A stretch of DNA of 64,000 nt, from NCBI RefSeq assembly GCF_044596045.1, contig NZ_CP138995.1, forward strand, positions 3,038,001-3,102,000, given 5' to 3'. Every line of letters starts with the position of its first letter. Position 1 is the stretch's first letter. Source of the stretch: Flagellimonas sp947499585 (lineage in GTDB: Bacteria > Bacteroidota > Bacteroidia > Flavobacteriales > Flavobacteriaceae). Position numbers and translations under genes: made by a program. Shown here in pieces: positions 46,292-55,354 of this stretch. The notes beneath the pieces were generated by a model. That model did no database searches and was not told the origin of the DNA. It saw nothing but the letters and a program-made list of their open reading frames with translations.

Positions 46292-47491
46292 TTAAAGTTT
46301 TCTGTTAATTACATATCTGGCTTCTTCCACTTGTGATGTATCGCTGGACAAATGCCTCCATCTGTATCTTTCAGAAAACATATGGGACTTTCCTTCAATC
46401 ATATCCGCGGCCATTGCGCCTAAAAGTGGTGCCATTTTAAGTCCGTGCCCACTTCCTCCCGTGCTCACAGACAGCCCTTTTATATCTGGGTGGTTATCTA
46501 TCCAAAAATGTCCATCCAAAGTATCTATGTACAAACACCTACGTGTAAAAACCAAAGGCGCCTCTTCCAATTCTGGGAATGTCATTTTAACGAAAGACCT
46601 CATATCCGCAACTTCAGCATCCGTAATTTGTCTATCGTCATTTTCTGGGTGAACTGGGGTGCCATTGGAATGTTTTGCAATCTTCACTATGCCCTGTTTC
46701 TCTAAGTACGGAAAGCCGTACCAGCCAGAGTTTGAAATGTCCGCCGTAAATACCGAGAAATGTGGCGGAATAAAATTGGCCGGATTTTTAGGCTTAAGCC
46801 AAAATACTGGGTGCCCCGTAGACTTCATATAGGGTTGTAATTCTGGGAGCAAAATTGGAGTATGTGCTCCAGCCGCAACCAGTGCGTGACCACATTGGAA
46901 AGTTTCCCCTTCCTTTGTGTTTACTGCGGTTAACCTTCCATTTTTAACTTCAAAACTAGCAGCCGTTTGTCCTTCATGTATCACAACCCCTAATGATTGC
47001 GCATAATCAGCTAATTTTTGAACCGTCAAAGCAGAATCAGCATAGCCAGCCTTGCTATTAAAGTTTGCATCTATATATTCCGCGGTATTTACCGCTGGAA
47101 AACGTTCAGATATCTCTTTAGCATCTAAACGATCTGAGGCGTAACCCGCTTCTAACAAGTTTTGGTAACTATGTTTTTCAAAAGTGTGTTTTTCGCTTTC
47201 AATACTGTCTTTACAAAGCATTAAAAAACCAACCTCGTGATAGAGTTTTTCATCAAAAAAATCATTCCAAGAGTGCCATTTTTCAATGGACATTTCTACC
47301 ATTTTAAAATATTCTTTATCAGACCCGTACTCCATTCTAACGGCTTTTGTAACATCTGTTGATGCTGCCATATGATGTGGTATGGTATCAGGATTAATCA
47401 AGCCAACACTGTATTTCCTCTGGGCCAATTCTACCGCTGCGGTAATACCATATATTCCTCCTCCAATAACTAGAATATCATATTTTTTCAT
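46292..47491 (-). CDS. FAD-dependent amine oxidase, monomeric sarcosine oxidase/MTOX-like (DAO family)
   Basis: This 399-residue flavoprotein has the FAD motif YDILVIGGGIYGITAAVELA. The C-terminal part has RRCLYIDTLDGHFWIDNHP; Cys (about residue 319) sits where monomeric sarcosine oxidase binds FAD covalently. STGGSGHGLKMAPLLG is also typical. It should oxidise a secondary amine or N-methyl amino acid, giving H2O2 and an aldehyde or imine. It overlaps the M20 gene by 14 bp and precedes the NTF2-like gene by 5 bp. Confidence 0.85.
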   Translation of the reverse strand: MKKYDILVIGGGIYGITAAVELAQRKYSVGLINPDTIPHHMAASTDVTKAVRMEYGSDKEYFKMVEMSIEKWHSWNDFFDEKLYHEVGFLMLCKDSIESEKHTFEKHSYQNLLEAGYASDRLDAKEISERFPAVNTAEYIDANFNSKAGYADSALTVQKLADYAQSLGVVIHEGQTAASFEVKNGRLTAVNTKEGETFQCGHALVAAGAHTPILLPELQPYMKSTGHPVFWLKPKNPANFIPPHFSVFTADISNSGWYGFPYLEKQGIVKIAKHSNGTPVHPENDDRQITDAEVADMRSFVKMTFPELEEAPLVFTRRCLYIDTLDGHFWIDNHPDIKGLSVSTGGSGHGLKMAPLLGAMAADMIEGKSHMFSERYRWRHLSSDTSQVEEARYVINRKL

Positions 47492-48692
47492 AGTTCATAT
47501 TTGCTTCGTTACCTGTTTTGGCCCAATCTGACAATCGCTCCAAAAAAGAAAGGCACTTCTTTAATTCGTTAGTTTCAATAAATTCATCCGCTCTGTGCCC
47601 TTGATCCATACTTCCTGGACCACATACCACTGTTTCAAAACCAGCTTTTGAAAAAAATCCTGCTTCAGAAGCAAATGACACCGCACTCGTGGATTCGTTT
47701 CCGTTAAAAGAATTAACCATTCTAACTATTTCTGAATTTTCTGAAGTATCCAGACTGGGCACAATTGAAAATTGTTTGCTTGTTTTTATTTTAAAATTGG
47801 GAACTGTCTCTTGTTTTTCGGCAGTTTTCTTTTCACAAAACCTTTCGAAACAATCAAGAATTTCTTGAATGCAATCTGACGGAATGTTTCTAACATCCCA
47901 AGCAAACTCACATTGGTCTGCAACTATATTTACAGCAGACCCTCCATTAATAGTACCTACGTGAATAGTTGAATATGGTGGATCAAACCGGTTGTCAAAA
48001 TCCTGTTGTTCAATAAAATCATCCATCTTTCCCAATAACCACTGAATCAAATATGTGGCTTCCTCAATAGCACTTATACTTTTTCTAACCTCGGAGCTAT
48101 GCGCTGCTGAGCTATAAACTGTTGTTTTAAAAAATGCAGCTCCTTTTTCCCCATTTACAGTTTGCATTAATGATGGTTCTCCAATAACAGCAAAGCTGGG
48201 TTGTTCCTTGTATGCAGATTTAATTGATGAAACCAGTTGTTCACTAGCCAAACAGCCAACCTCTTCATCATAGGAGAAGGCTAAATAAATCGGTTTCTTT
48301 AACTTTGATTCTTTAAGATGTGGAACCATGGCAAGGCAGCAGGCCAAAAAACCTTTCATATCTGAAGTGCCTCTTGCATAAAGCTTGTGATCTTCCTGCG
48401 TTAGTTTAAAATCTGGTTTTGACCACTGTTGCCCTTTGGTGGGAACAACGTCCATATGTCCAGATAAAATAATACCTCCATCCACTTCTGGTCCAATGCG
48501 ACAATGAATACTTACCTTATCTTCTGATGAATTAAATACTTGATGATAGTCTATATTATTATTTTGTAATGTCGTTGAGATATATTCCGCTATTGACAAA
48601 TTACTTTCACCGCCCAAAACAGAAAACGCAACCAAATCCCCAAGGATTGAAATGGTATTGTTAAGCCTATTTTGAATGTTCTTTTCCATCAT
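47478..48692 (-). CDS. M20-family deacylase (ArgE/acetylornithine deacetylase-like)
   Basis: This metallohydrolase of about 404 residues has zinc ligands in the ArgE-like layout: LSGHMDVVP (His, Asp), LYARGTSDMKGFLA (bridging Asp), SYDEEVGCLA (Glu-Glu) and IGEPS. It hydrolyses N-acyl amino acids. The frame is open to 48773, but the extra 27 codons would overlap the transporter gene; ATG 48692 or 48689, about 5 bp after the transporter stop, is preferred. It is in an operon with the NSS transporter and the FAD oxidase. Confidence 0.87.
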   Translation of the reverse strand: MMEKNIQNRLNNTISILGDLVAFSVLGGESNLSIAEYISTTLQNNNIDYHQVFNSSEDKVSIHCRIGPEVDGGIILSGHMDVVPTKGQQWSKPDFKLTQEDHKLYARGTSDMKGFLACCLAMVPHLKESKLKKPIYLAFSYDEEVGCLASEQLVSSIKSAYKEQPSFAVIGEPSLMQTVNGEKGAAFFKTTVYSSAAHSSEVRKSISAIEEATYLIQWLLGKMDDFIEQQDFDNRFDPPYSTIHVGTINGGSAVNIVADQCEFAWDVRNIPSDCIQEILDCFERFCEKKTAEKQETVPNFKIKTSKQFSIVPSLDTSENSEIVRMVNSFNGNESTSAVSFASEAGFFSKAGFETVVCGPGSMDQGHRADEFIETNELKKCLSFLERLSDWAKTGNEANMNYEKI

Positions 48693-48697
48693 TGTAT

Positions 48698-50032
48698 TTA
48701 GGTATTTAATAAGCCATTGAGTAAAATAGTTATGAGCGATAAAGGCAATATCCAAATCAAAACAATCTTCCAAAAACCCTGTAGTTTCATTGTTTTAGTT
48801 CCTTCCAACAAGTGCATTTTGAGTTTCTTGTACCCAACTATATGTCCAGCAAAAAGTACAGTAAGCAATCCCCCTAAAGGCAACATTATTGTACTGGTGA
48901 CATAATCCAATACCTCAAAGACCGTTTTATCAAATATTAAAAATGGATTATCAGAATAAGAAAAAACTGCCGCTATAGATATGACTACAATACTTCCTAT
49001 TACAGATAGCAAGGCAATATTCTCTGATAATTTGTACCTATCCTTAAAGCTATCTTTTAAACCTTGTATCGCAGAGATAAGTGAAGAAAATCCTGCCAGA
49101 AATAACAACAGGAAAAACACCGCCCCAATAATCCAACCATATTCCAATTTATTGAATACCGTAGCCATTGTAACAAAAATTAGATTAGGCCCTGAATCTG
49201 GGCTAAGGTTGAAACTAAAAATAGCCGGAAACAACATGAGTCCTGAAATAAACGCAAAAAAAGTATCTGCCAGAACAATCCAAATTGTACTGCTTACAAG
49301 ATTGTCTTTGGTACTGGTATAACTGCCAAAAACAAATGTCACCGCCATGCCCACGCCAACCGAAAAGAAAAGTTGGCCCATTGCACTCATAATCACTTGA
49401 AAATTGATTTTAGAAAAATCAGGTGATAGAAGCCAACGATAACCCTCAACTGCCCCATCTAATGTAGCGGCCCAAATGGAGAGTCCCAGTATTAAAATTA
49501 CCAAGCCAAACATCATACCTTTGGAATACCGTTCTAAACCTGATTTTAAGCCCTGTCTTACTACAAAAAATGCAGCAAGCATAATCGAAAAGATTACAAT
49601 AATAACCGTTGACAAGTTTGATGCGACCTTATCAAAATGACCAGGAATACTTGCAACTGGCAGTTTTGAGATTTCACCAGATAAGCACTCCCAGAGGTAT
49701 ATGCCTATCCATGCCATAATCATGATATAGAAACCCATAATTAATATGCATGAAATAGCACCCAACCAACCAATGCTGTTCCAAAAAGGTTTCTTACCAA
49801 GTTTTCCAAAGCCAAGTAATATTGTGGTTTTGGACATACGGCCTAAAGCAATTTCAATAGTTAATATAGGAATACCTATAAGAAGGATTAAAACAAAATA
49901 AACCAACAAAAAAGCTGCGCCACCCCCCTCTCCAGCAACATATGGAAATCGCCAAACATTACCCAAACCAATTGCAAACGCAGAGGTGGTAATGATAAAG
50001 GAAAATTTACTGCTCCATCGATTATTGGACAT
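48698..50032 (-). CDS. Neurotransmitter:sodium symporter family (NSS) amino-acid transporter
   Basis: This 444-residue inner-membrane protein has about 11-12 helices. TM1 has FAIGLGNVWRFPYVAGEGGGAAFLL, the Na+/substrate-binding signature of LeuT-type transporters, and the TM6-like segment is AMGQLFFSVGVGMAVTFVFGSY. It imports an amino acid or related amine with sodium. It is the first gene of the leftward catabolic operon and has a palindromic operator candidate 48 bp upstream. Confidence 0.93.
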   Translation of the reverse strand: MSNNRWSSKFSFIITTSAFAIGLGNVWRFPYVAGEGGGAAFLLVYFVLILLIGIPILTIEIALGRMSKTTILLGFGKLGKKPFWNSIGWLGAISCILIMGFYIMIMAWIGIYLWECLSGEISKLPVASIPGHFDKVASNLSTVIIVIFSIMLAAFFVVRQGLKSGLERYSKGMMFGLVILILGLSIWAATLDGAVEGYRWLLSPDFSKINFQVIMSAMGQLFFSVGVGMAVTFVFGSYTSTKDNLVSSTIWIVLADTFFAFISGLMLFPAIFSFNLSPDSGPNLIFVTMATVFNKLEYGWIIGAVFFLLLFLAGFSSLISAIQGLKDSFKDRYKLSENIALLSVIGSIVVISIAAVFSYSDNPFLIFDKTVFEVLDYVTSTIMLPLGGLLTVLFAGHIVGYKKLKMHLLEGTKTMKLQGFWKIVLIWILPLSLITILLNGLLNT

Positions 50033-50079
50033 ACATTAATTGTTTTCAAAATTTTAACCCTTTTGATATAATCAAGTTA

Positions 50080-50100
50080 GTTTTGAAAGGTTTTCAAAAC
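50080..50100. promoter_or_regulatory. Palindromic operator candidate at the head of the locus
   Basis: GTTTTGAAA-GGT-TTTCAAAAC is a perfect 9-bp inverted repeat with a 3-bp centre. It begins 48 bp before the NSS transporter start and lies about 170-190 bp before the RpiR-type gene. A further half-like TTTTCAAAA lies at about 50043-50051. Confidence 0.55.
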
Positions 50101-50168
50101 TTTTAATCTTTAGAAAATATCTTGCGATAGAAATCAATACAATGAATGTATGAAAAATAATTAAAATT

Positions 50169-50207
50169 GCAATATTAAAATTGTTATTTGTTAAAAAGCA
50201 ATATTAA
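50169..50207. repeat. Direct repeat GCAATATTAA
   Basis: GCAATATTAA occurs at 50169-50178 and 50198-50207 (29-bp period), 60-100 bp before the RpiR-type start. It could be an autoregulatory site. Confidence 0.35.
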
Positions 50208-50267
50208 TAGTGTTTATTTTGTTACATTAAAGCATGGTTCTTTTAAATATTTCGTTTCTTGTGGCTT

Positions 50268-51119
50268 ATGAAAACAATAAATGACATAGACTTATCAAAA
50301 CTCTCTAAAAAGAGACGATTAATAATTCAATACGCTTTGGATTACCCTGATAAGGTGGTGTTAATGCGAATGGAAGAACTTGGAGATAAGTTAAGTGTTA
50401 ACCCTGCTACTATTGTTAAAGCTTGCAAGGCCATTGGACTTAATGGTTTTTATGAATTGAAAGAACTTTTAAAGAATGAGGTTCAACTTACAAGGGTAGA
50501 TTCTATTTTCAGTTCAATGATAAAGGAGGTTAGAGCCCACTCCAATCCGCAGAAGGTTGCACAAGATGCTATACTTGGCGATATAATGATGCTTCAAAAA
50601 ACCTATGATACCATTGACTTTGAAGTAATAGAGAAAATTGCAAATGCCATAATTAATTCAAAACAAACCTACATCATCGGATTGGGGCATATTGGGTTAG
50701 TAGCCAATTACATGGAGCGAATTTGCCGATCAGCGGTTCCTCAAATACATGCCAGTACTGAATATCATGGAGAGCTTTTTTTGAATATGGCTCATTTTTC
50801 AGAAGATGATGTTGTGATAGGTATATGTTTGGATAAATGCCAAAATCAAACCATAAATGCGCTTAGGGTGGCTAAAACAGAGAAGAATGCTACCACTATT
50901 TCTATAGTAGACAGTGACCTTTCGCCATTAATTGAATGCAGTGATCACCACATCACTATAAACAGTTCCAACAGCTTTTACTTTGGCAGCATGGTTGGCG
51001 CTTATTGTATTGTAAATGCTATTTTTTACAGTATCGCAAACATCTTAAAACCAGAGACAGTCTCCCATTTCAAGTTTTTTAGGACGATGTCCGAAAAGGA
51101 CAATGTTTATAAAATATAG
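50268..51119 (+). CDS. RpiR/MurR-family transcriptional regulator (HTH + SIS)
   Basis: This regulator of about 283 residues has an N-terminal HTH_6 (LSKKRRLIIQYALDYPDKV, then MEELGDKLSVNPATIVKACKAIGLNGFYELKELL). A C-terminal SIS phosphosugar-binding domain follows at about residues 115-260 (KQTYIIGLGHIGLVANYMERIC, DDVVIGICLDK). ATG 50268 gives MKTINDIDL; GTG/ATG upstream is also in frame. SIS domains sense sugar phosphates, so it can couple the ROK kinase product to expression of the divergent run. It ends 9 bp from the convergent DUF2911 gene. Confidence 0.88.
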   Translation: MKTINDIDLSKLSKKRRLIIQYALDYPDKVVLMRMEELGDKLSVNPATIVKACKAIGLNGFYELKELLKNEVQLTRVDSIFSSMIKEVRAHSNPQKVAQDAILGDIMMLQKTYDTIDFEVIEKIANAIINSKQTYIIGLGHIGLVANYMERICRSAVPQIHASTEYHGELFLNMAHFSEDDVVIGICLDKCQNQTINALRVAKTEKNATTISIVDSDLSPLIECSDHHITINSSNSFYFGSMVGAYCIVNAIFYSIANILKPETVSHFKFFRTMSEKDNVYKI

Positions 51120-51128
51120 TCCTCAGAA

Positions 51129-52184
51129 CTACTGAACTGATTCTATGCTATTTTGTATTTGAACTTTTTTATCCTCTGGACCATATTTGAGAGCAAGTTC
51201 AAAGGCTTTTCTAGCTTCCTTTTTTCTTTCGAGCACCTTTAATGCATTTCCTCTATTAAAATGTGCTCGCCAATAGGACGAATTTTTCTTTATGGCCTGT
51301 CCAAACACGTATTCTGCCTTATCGTAATTCTTTTCTTTTAGAAGTCTTCGTCCATATCGTTCCAGATAAACATCACTTCCTACCGTTATAGCTCTTTCTA
51401 TGGCCTTTTCGGCAGCAGCATTATCTCCCAATTGTTTCAACAATTTAGCCTTAACATCCCAATTAGAGAAATTCTCTTGAAACTGAATAGATTTGTTGAC
51501 CCATTCAAGTGCTTCCTTGGTATTAATTTCATATTCTGCACAGTAATCTGCGGCCTGGCACCAACTGAACCATTCCCAATAAGCATCTGAACGCAATTGT
51601 TTTCTGATATTGTCTAAAGCAAGTTCGTCAATATTAAGCGTCAAATTTAATTCAGCGCTTTTATCAACCCAGCTTAACACAATGGAAACTCCACCTCTCT
51701 CACGCTTCTTGAAATCGAAACTCATCCACTCCCTCATCTCCGAGGTATTCTGGACTGGTACTGTTACGCGCAGCGCATCTTCATCTTCCTCGTAAAAGTA
51801 ACTTCCCCAAGAAGTATGGTTTTTTGAAAAGATAAATGTCCATTGATTTGCTTCCGGAAGCAAGTGAATTCCATAACTCCCTGCTGCTAACTTCTGTCCT
51901 TCAATTTCAACATCATCCGTAATTGTGAATACCGTGTTCTCGTTAGCTCCTGCTCTCCACACTTTACCATATGGAACCATATTGCCCCAAACCACTCTAC
52001 CTCTTGCCCCTGGGCTATGGTAGTTAACAGTAATGTCTGTATACCCAATACGCTGTGTAATAATAGACTGCTGACTTTTATCTGGTAAGGTGATTGGGTT
52101 ATGGATATTAAAGTGCTGAGCACCTACATCTACCATTAAAAACAAAAAAAACAGGACAGGTAAGTATAATTTAGAATTCTTCAT
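51129..52184 (-). CDS. DUF2911-TPR exported protein
   Basis: This 351-residue protein has a signal peptide (MKNSKLYLPVLFFLFLMVDVGAQ). The DUF2911 domain (about 30-190) shows YHSPGARGRVVWGNMVPYGKVWRAGANENTVFTI and the GSYGIHLLPE...FIFSKNHTSWGSYFY pattern. The C-terminus is TPR-like (NYDKAEYVFGQAIKKNSSYWRAHFNRGNALKVL). This architecture is common in Bacteroidota; the function is unknown. Confidence 0.88.
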   Translation of the reverse strand: MKNSKLYLPVLFFLFLMVDVGAQHFNIHNPITLPDKSQQSIITQRIGYTDITVNYHSPGARGRVVWGNMVPYGKVWRAGANENTVFTITDDVEIEGQKLAAGSYGIHLLPEANQWTFIFSKNHTSWGSYFYEEDEDALRVTVPVQNTSEMREWMSFDFKKRERGGVSIVLSWVDKSAELNLTLNIDELALDNIRKQLRSDAYWEWFSWCQAADYCAEYEINTKEALEWVNKSIQFQENFSNWDVKAKLLKQLGDNAAAEKAIERAITVGSDVYLERYGRRLLKEKNYDKAEYVFGQAIKKNSSYWRAHFNRGNALKVLERKKEARKAFELALKYGPEDKKVQIQNSIESVQ

Positions 52185-52460
52185 TGCGGAAGTTTAAATT
52201 GATTTTTTAAGTTCAATTAGTTGAAATCACTTCTCAAAACTAACAAAAAGCCACCTTGAATAATTATTTAATAAACCTTAATGTTCTTTATTTGGTTTGA
52301 ATGGTAACATTTTTCAAAATCTGGTCTCCTACAAAAAGCTGATAAAAAGCAAACCAAATCGATGAAAAACAATCCTAATGTGAACTTGCCTATGTTTCAT
52401 TGATTCACAATTGGATATTACTATATTGGGAAGTCGAAGCAAAAATTCAAGCAATTAAAA

Positions 52461-52670
52461 ATGTTGGACAAGGATTTTACATCTAATCGGTACTCGGCCA
52501 TCCTAGGGAATTTAAAAGACAATAATTACTTAACTCAAAGTGATGTTGATGTTCTTTTGAAAGACTTGGTTGCCAACAATTCCGTGATACTTACAAATGT
52601 TGGCGACGAAAAAGCAGAAATAGTTAGAAGAGCTCTATTTGCAAACAATAATCTTAGAAATTTTAGATAA
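52461..52670 (+). CDS. Small conserved-looking hypothetical protein
   Basis: This 69-residue protein begins MLDKDFTSNRYSAILGNL; two short helices flank LTQSDVDVLLKDLVANNSVILTNVGDEKAEIVRRAL. There is no signal peptide or known motif. An AT-rich leader precedes the ATG and a rho-independent terminator directly follows the stop, which supports a real small gene. Confidence 0.6.
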   Translation: MLDKDFTSNRYSAILGNLKDNNYLTQSDVDVLLKDLVANNSVILTNVGDEKAEIVRRALFANNNLRNFR

Positions 52671-52673
52671 GCC

Positions 52674-52693
52674 AAGATTGGATAATCTTTTTT
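52674..52693 (+). terminator. Terminator of the 69-residue gene
   Basis: AAGATT-GGAT-AATCTT is followed by a T-run, 3 bases after the stop at 52670. Confidence 0.7.
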
Positions 52694-52814
52694 GAACTTT
52701 TTTATTTCCGTTTATCAGCCTCAAATTGAAATCTTCCTAATTGGTCGGAAATAATTCTGATTAAACCACTGTTCAAGAAAAATACTCCCAGCGAAGATTT
52801 GGGAAAAGATATAA

Positions 52815-52847
52815 AAATGAAAAACCTCTATTTTTCATAGAGGTTTT
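52815..52847 (-). terminator. Terminator of tRNA-Arg
   Basis: The arms AAAACCTCTAT (52821-52831) and ATAGAGGTTTT (52837-52847) give, on the minus strand, a hairpin followed by U-rich sequence a few bases after the tRNA 3' end. Confidence 0.8.
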
Positions 52848-52854
52848 ATCTTTG

Positions 52855-52928
52855 TGATCGCAGCAGGATTCGAACCTGCGACCGTCTGCTTAGAAGGCAG
52901 ATGCTCTATCCAGCTGAGCTATGCGACC
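52855..52928 (-). tRNA. tRNA-Arg (anticodon TCT)
   Basis: The minus strand folds as a standard cloverleaf. The acceptor GGTCGCA pairs with TGCGATC and the discriminator is A. The D-arm contains GCTCAGCTGGATAGAGC. Anticodon stem TCTGC/GCAGA carries loop CTTCTAA (anticodon TCT). The T-arm is GCAGG-TTCGAAT-CCTGC. CCA is not encoded. Length is 74 nt. Confidence 0.97.
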
Positions 52929-53129
52929 TATTTTGCGGGTGCAAATATACAATTAACATTAATTAATGTCCAATTAAATAAACCAATTATTAAAATACAT
53001 TCGAAAAAAATCTTCTATAACTTTTTTGGAATATCATTTTTAAAACAAAATACTTAAAATGGCTATCTTGAAAATTTTATAACTCTTCTTCTTTGATAAA
53101 ATCTTGTCCTATTAAAATTTAAATCTACT

Positions 53130-54119
53130 ATGTTAGAAGTTATTACAATAAGCAATTCAAACGGAGCGCAATTGGAAATTTCCAACTATGGAGCCACCAT
53201 ACTATCTTTAAAAATACCAGATAAAAATGGGGATCTTGTAAACGTAGTCGTTGGACTTGAATCACCAGAAGAGTACCCCAAGCAAAGTCATTTGGATAGT
53301 CAACTATTCTTGGGTGCTATTATTGGAAGGTATGCAGGGAGGATTTCTGGAGGAGCTATCTCAATAGAAAACCAAGAATACCCAATTCATAACCAAAATG
53401 GAGTGCATCTACATGGAGGAAAACAGGGTTTTGATAAAAAATTCTGGAATATTGATAAGGTAACTAAGGATATAAACCCATCGATTAAACTGTCATATTT
53501 AAGTGAGCATTTAGAAGAAAATTATCCCGGAAATCTTAGTGTTTCAGTAGTCTATGAATTAATGGAATCCAATTCCGTAAAAGTGACTTATCAAGCAACT
53601 ACGGATAAAACTACATTGGTCAACTTAACAAACCATTCCTACTTTAACTTAGATGGTGGAGGAAGCATTCTGAAACATTGTTTACAAGTTCATAGCGATT
53701 CCCATATAGAAGTAGATCAACAGTTACGTCCTACAGGCAATATAATTCCCTCTGCGAATACCAGATTTGATTTTAATCACCAATCACAAATTGAGAATTC
53801 AAACTTTGTTGGCCTTGACGATACTTTTGTCCTAAAACAAACTCCATCCAAAGTGGCAACACTTCTATCCAAATCTAATGGAATTTGTATGAACGTTTAC
53901 ACAAACCAACCAGCTATGGTCATTTATACCCCAAAATCTTTCCCAAGCCTTAATTACAATGTTAATAGTAGTTACGGTAGGTTTCCTGCAATCTGTTTTG
54001 AGACACAGAATTTTCCTGATGCTCCAAACCACCCTCATTTTCCCTCAAGTGTATTGAAACCAGGTCAAATCTATTTGCATGAAACCATTTTTGAGTTTGA
54101 TACTTTGAATGATTCTTGA
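53130..54119 (+). CDS. galM: Aldose 1-epimerase (mutarotase)
   Basis: This 329-residue enzyme interconverts alpha and beta anomers of hexoses. Family features are NYGATILSLKIPDKNG, IIGRYAGRISGG, the first active-site His in NGVHLHGGKQGFDKKFW, NHSYFNLDGGG, the LDDTFVL segment and a C-terminal Glu in FETQNFPDAPNHPHFPS. There is no signal peptide, so it is cytosolic. It stands alone on the plus strand downstream of the tRNA-Arg. Confidence 0.94.
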   Translation: MLEVITISNSNGAQLEISNYGATILSLKIPDKNGDLVNVVVGLESPEEYPKQSHLDSQLFLGAIIGRYAGRISGGAISIENQEYPIHNQNGVHLHGGKQGFDKKFWNIDKVTKDINPSIKLSYLSEHLEENYPGNLSVSVVYELMESNSVKVTYQATTDKTTLVNLTNHSYFNLDGGGSILKHCLQVHSDSHIEVDQQLRPTGNIIPSANTRFDFNHQSQIENSNFVGLDDTFVLKQTPSKVATLLSKSNGICMNVYTNQPAMVIYTPKSFPSLNYNVNSSYGRFPAICFETQNFPDAPNHPHFPSSVLKPGQIYLHETIFEFDTLNDS

Positions 54120-54196
54120 GGGTTATTTAAAATTTCCCGTGTTCATTTCTTTTATACCATTATAAATTCTTCTAATAACAGAAAAGGCATCTGCAT

Positions 54197-55354
54197 TTAC
54201 TTATTTACTGTTTGTTCCTGTAACATTTGAGTGGTGACTACAGTTCTAAATCCTAAGTGTTCTAATGATGAATCAATACTAGTAGCCATTCGCGCCGAAA
54301 CCCTATAACTTGCACAATAAGAGTCACTACATAAAAATGAGCCTCCTTTCATTACTTTTTCTTTGGCATAAGGATTCTGTTGGTTATAGGGAGAAATTGC
54401 TCCCGTTGGGTTTAAGGGCACCTTTTTAGCATTGGCCTGTTTCTGGTAGTGATGAGTGTTATACCAATCGCTAGTCCATTCCCATACGTTTCCTGCCATA
54501 TCATACAACCCCAAACTATTGGGAGCATACGATTTTATTGGCGCACTTCCTTCAAATCCATCTTTCTGTGTATTTTCCACAGGAAACTCTCCTTCCCAGG
54601 TATTTGCATTTTCACCTAAAAGCGAGATATCATCACCCCAGAAAAAAATGGAATTTCTTTTATCTCCCTTCGCTGCCAATTCCCATTCCGCTTCAGTGGG
54701 TAATCTTCTCCCTGCCCAATCACAATAGGCAATAGCATCCTCAAAAGAAATGTGTACTACAGGATGATCGTCTTTTCCTTCAATGGAGCTTTCCGGACCA
54801 TATGGGTGTTTCCAATTTGCTCCAATGGTCCACCTCCACCATTGCGAAAAATCATAAAGATTGGGTACTGAATTCTTAGTTTTTTTGAAAGTGAGTGACC
54901 CAGGTTGTAAAATACTATCATGCGGCTTGGGCGTTCCCTCTGGGAGTTGTTTTTTCATTTCCTGCCAATCAATTTCCCTCTCTGCAACAGTTACATAATC
55001 TGTTTCATTAACAAATTTTCTAAACTGCTCATTGGTCACCTCAGATATATCCATAAAAAAACCATCTACAGCAACTTTATGTGCTGGCCCTTCATGATTC
55101 ATGGCCATTTTGTCTTGGGCAACAACGCCTTTACTGAAATAAGCTCCAGGAACCCAAACCATACCTTTTGGAGTTTCTACCCCTTTAGGAACCTGTATGT
55201 ATGGGTCTCTCTCAATATTATTGGAATCTGATTTCTCCATCAATTTTGATTTTTCACTCCTGCTTTCTTTTACATCTTGCTCTTTGCAACTCATTTTGAA
55301 AGTGACAAAAACGATAATTGCTAACCATGATGTATACCTAATAAACTGTTTCAT
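54197..55354 (-). CDS. Formylglycine-generating-enzyme-like (SUMF1/FGE-sulfatase fold) lipoprotein
   Basis: This 385-residue exported protein has a hydrophobic N-terminus ending in FKMSCKE (probable lipobox Cys). The FGE fold follows: MVWVPGAYFSKG, VAVDGFFMDISEVTNEQFRKFVNETDY, WAGRRLPTEAEWELAAKG, NVWEWTSDWY and FLCSDSYCASYRVSAR. The two Cys in CSDSYC match the copper/active-site pair of true FGE, so it may convert sulfatase Cys to formylglycine, though outside the cytosol. No sulfatase gene is in the window; the partner must be elsewhere. It points towards the converging galM gene. Confidence 0.87.
   Translation of the reverse strand: MKQFIRYTSWLAIIVFVTFKMSCKEQDVKESRSEKSKLMEKSDSNNIERDPYIQVPKGVETPKGMVWVPGAYFSKGVVAQDKMAMNHEGPAHKVAVDGFFMDISEVTNEQFRKFVNETDYVTVAEREIDWQEMKKQLPEGTPKPHDSILQPGSLTFKKTKNSVPNLYDFSQWWRWTIGANWKHPYGPESSIEGKDDHPVVHISFEDAIAYCDWAGRRLPTEAEWELAAKGDKRNSIFFWGDDISLLGENANTWEGEFPVENTQKDGFEGSAPIKSYAPNSLGLYDMAGNVWEWTSDWYNTHHYQKQANAKKVPLNPTGAISPYNQQNPYAKEKVMKGGSFLCSDSYCASYRVSARMATSIDSSLEHLGFRTVVTTQMLQEQTVNK

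Noticed and set aside
50063..50075. TTGATATAATCAA palindrome near the NSS transporter start
   Set aside because: It resembles an FNR site but its half-sites are 3 bp apart (TGA-N5-TCA) instead of the N6 spacing of all regulon boxes, so I do not count it.
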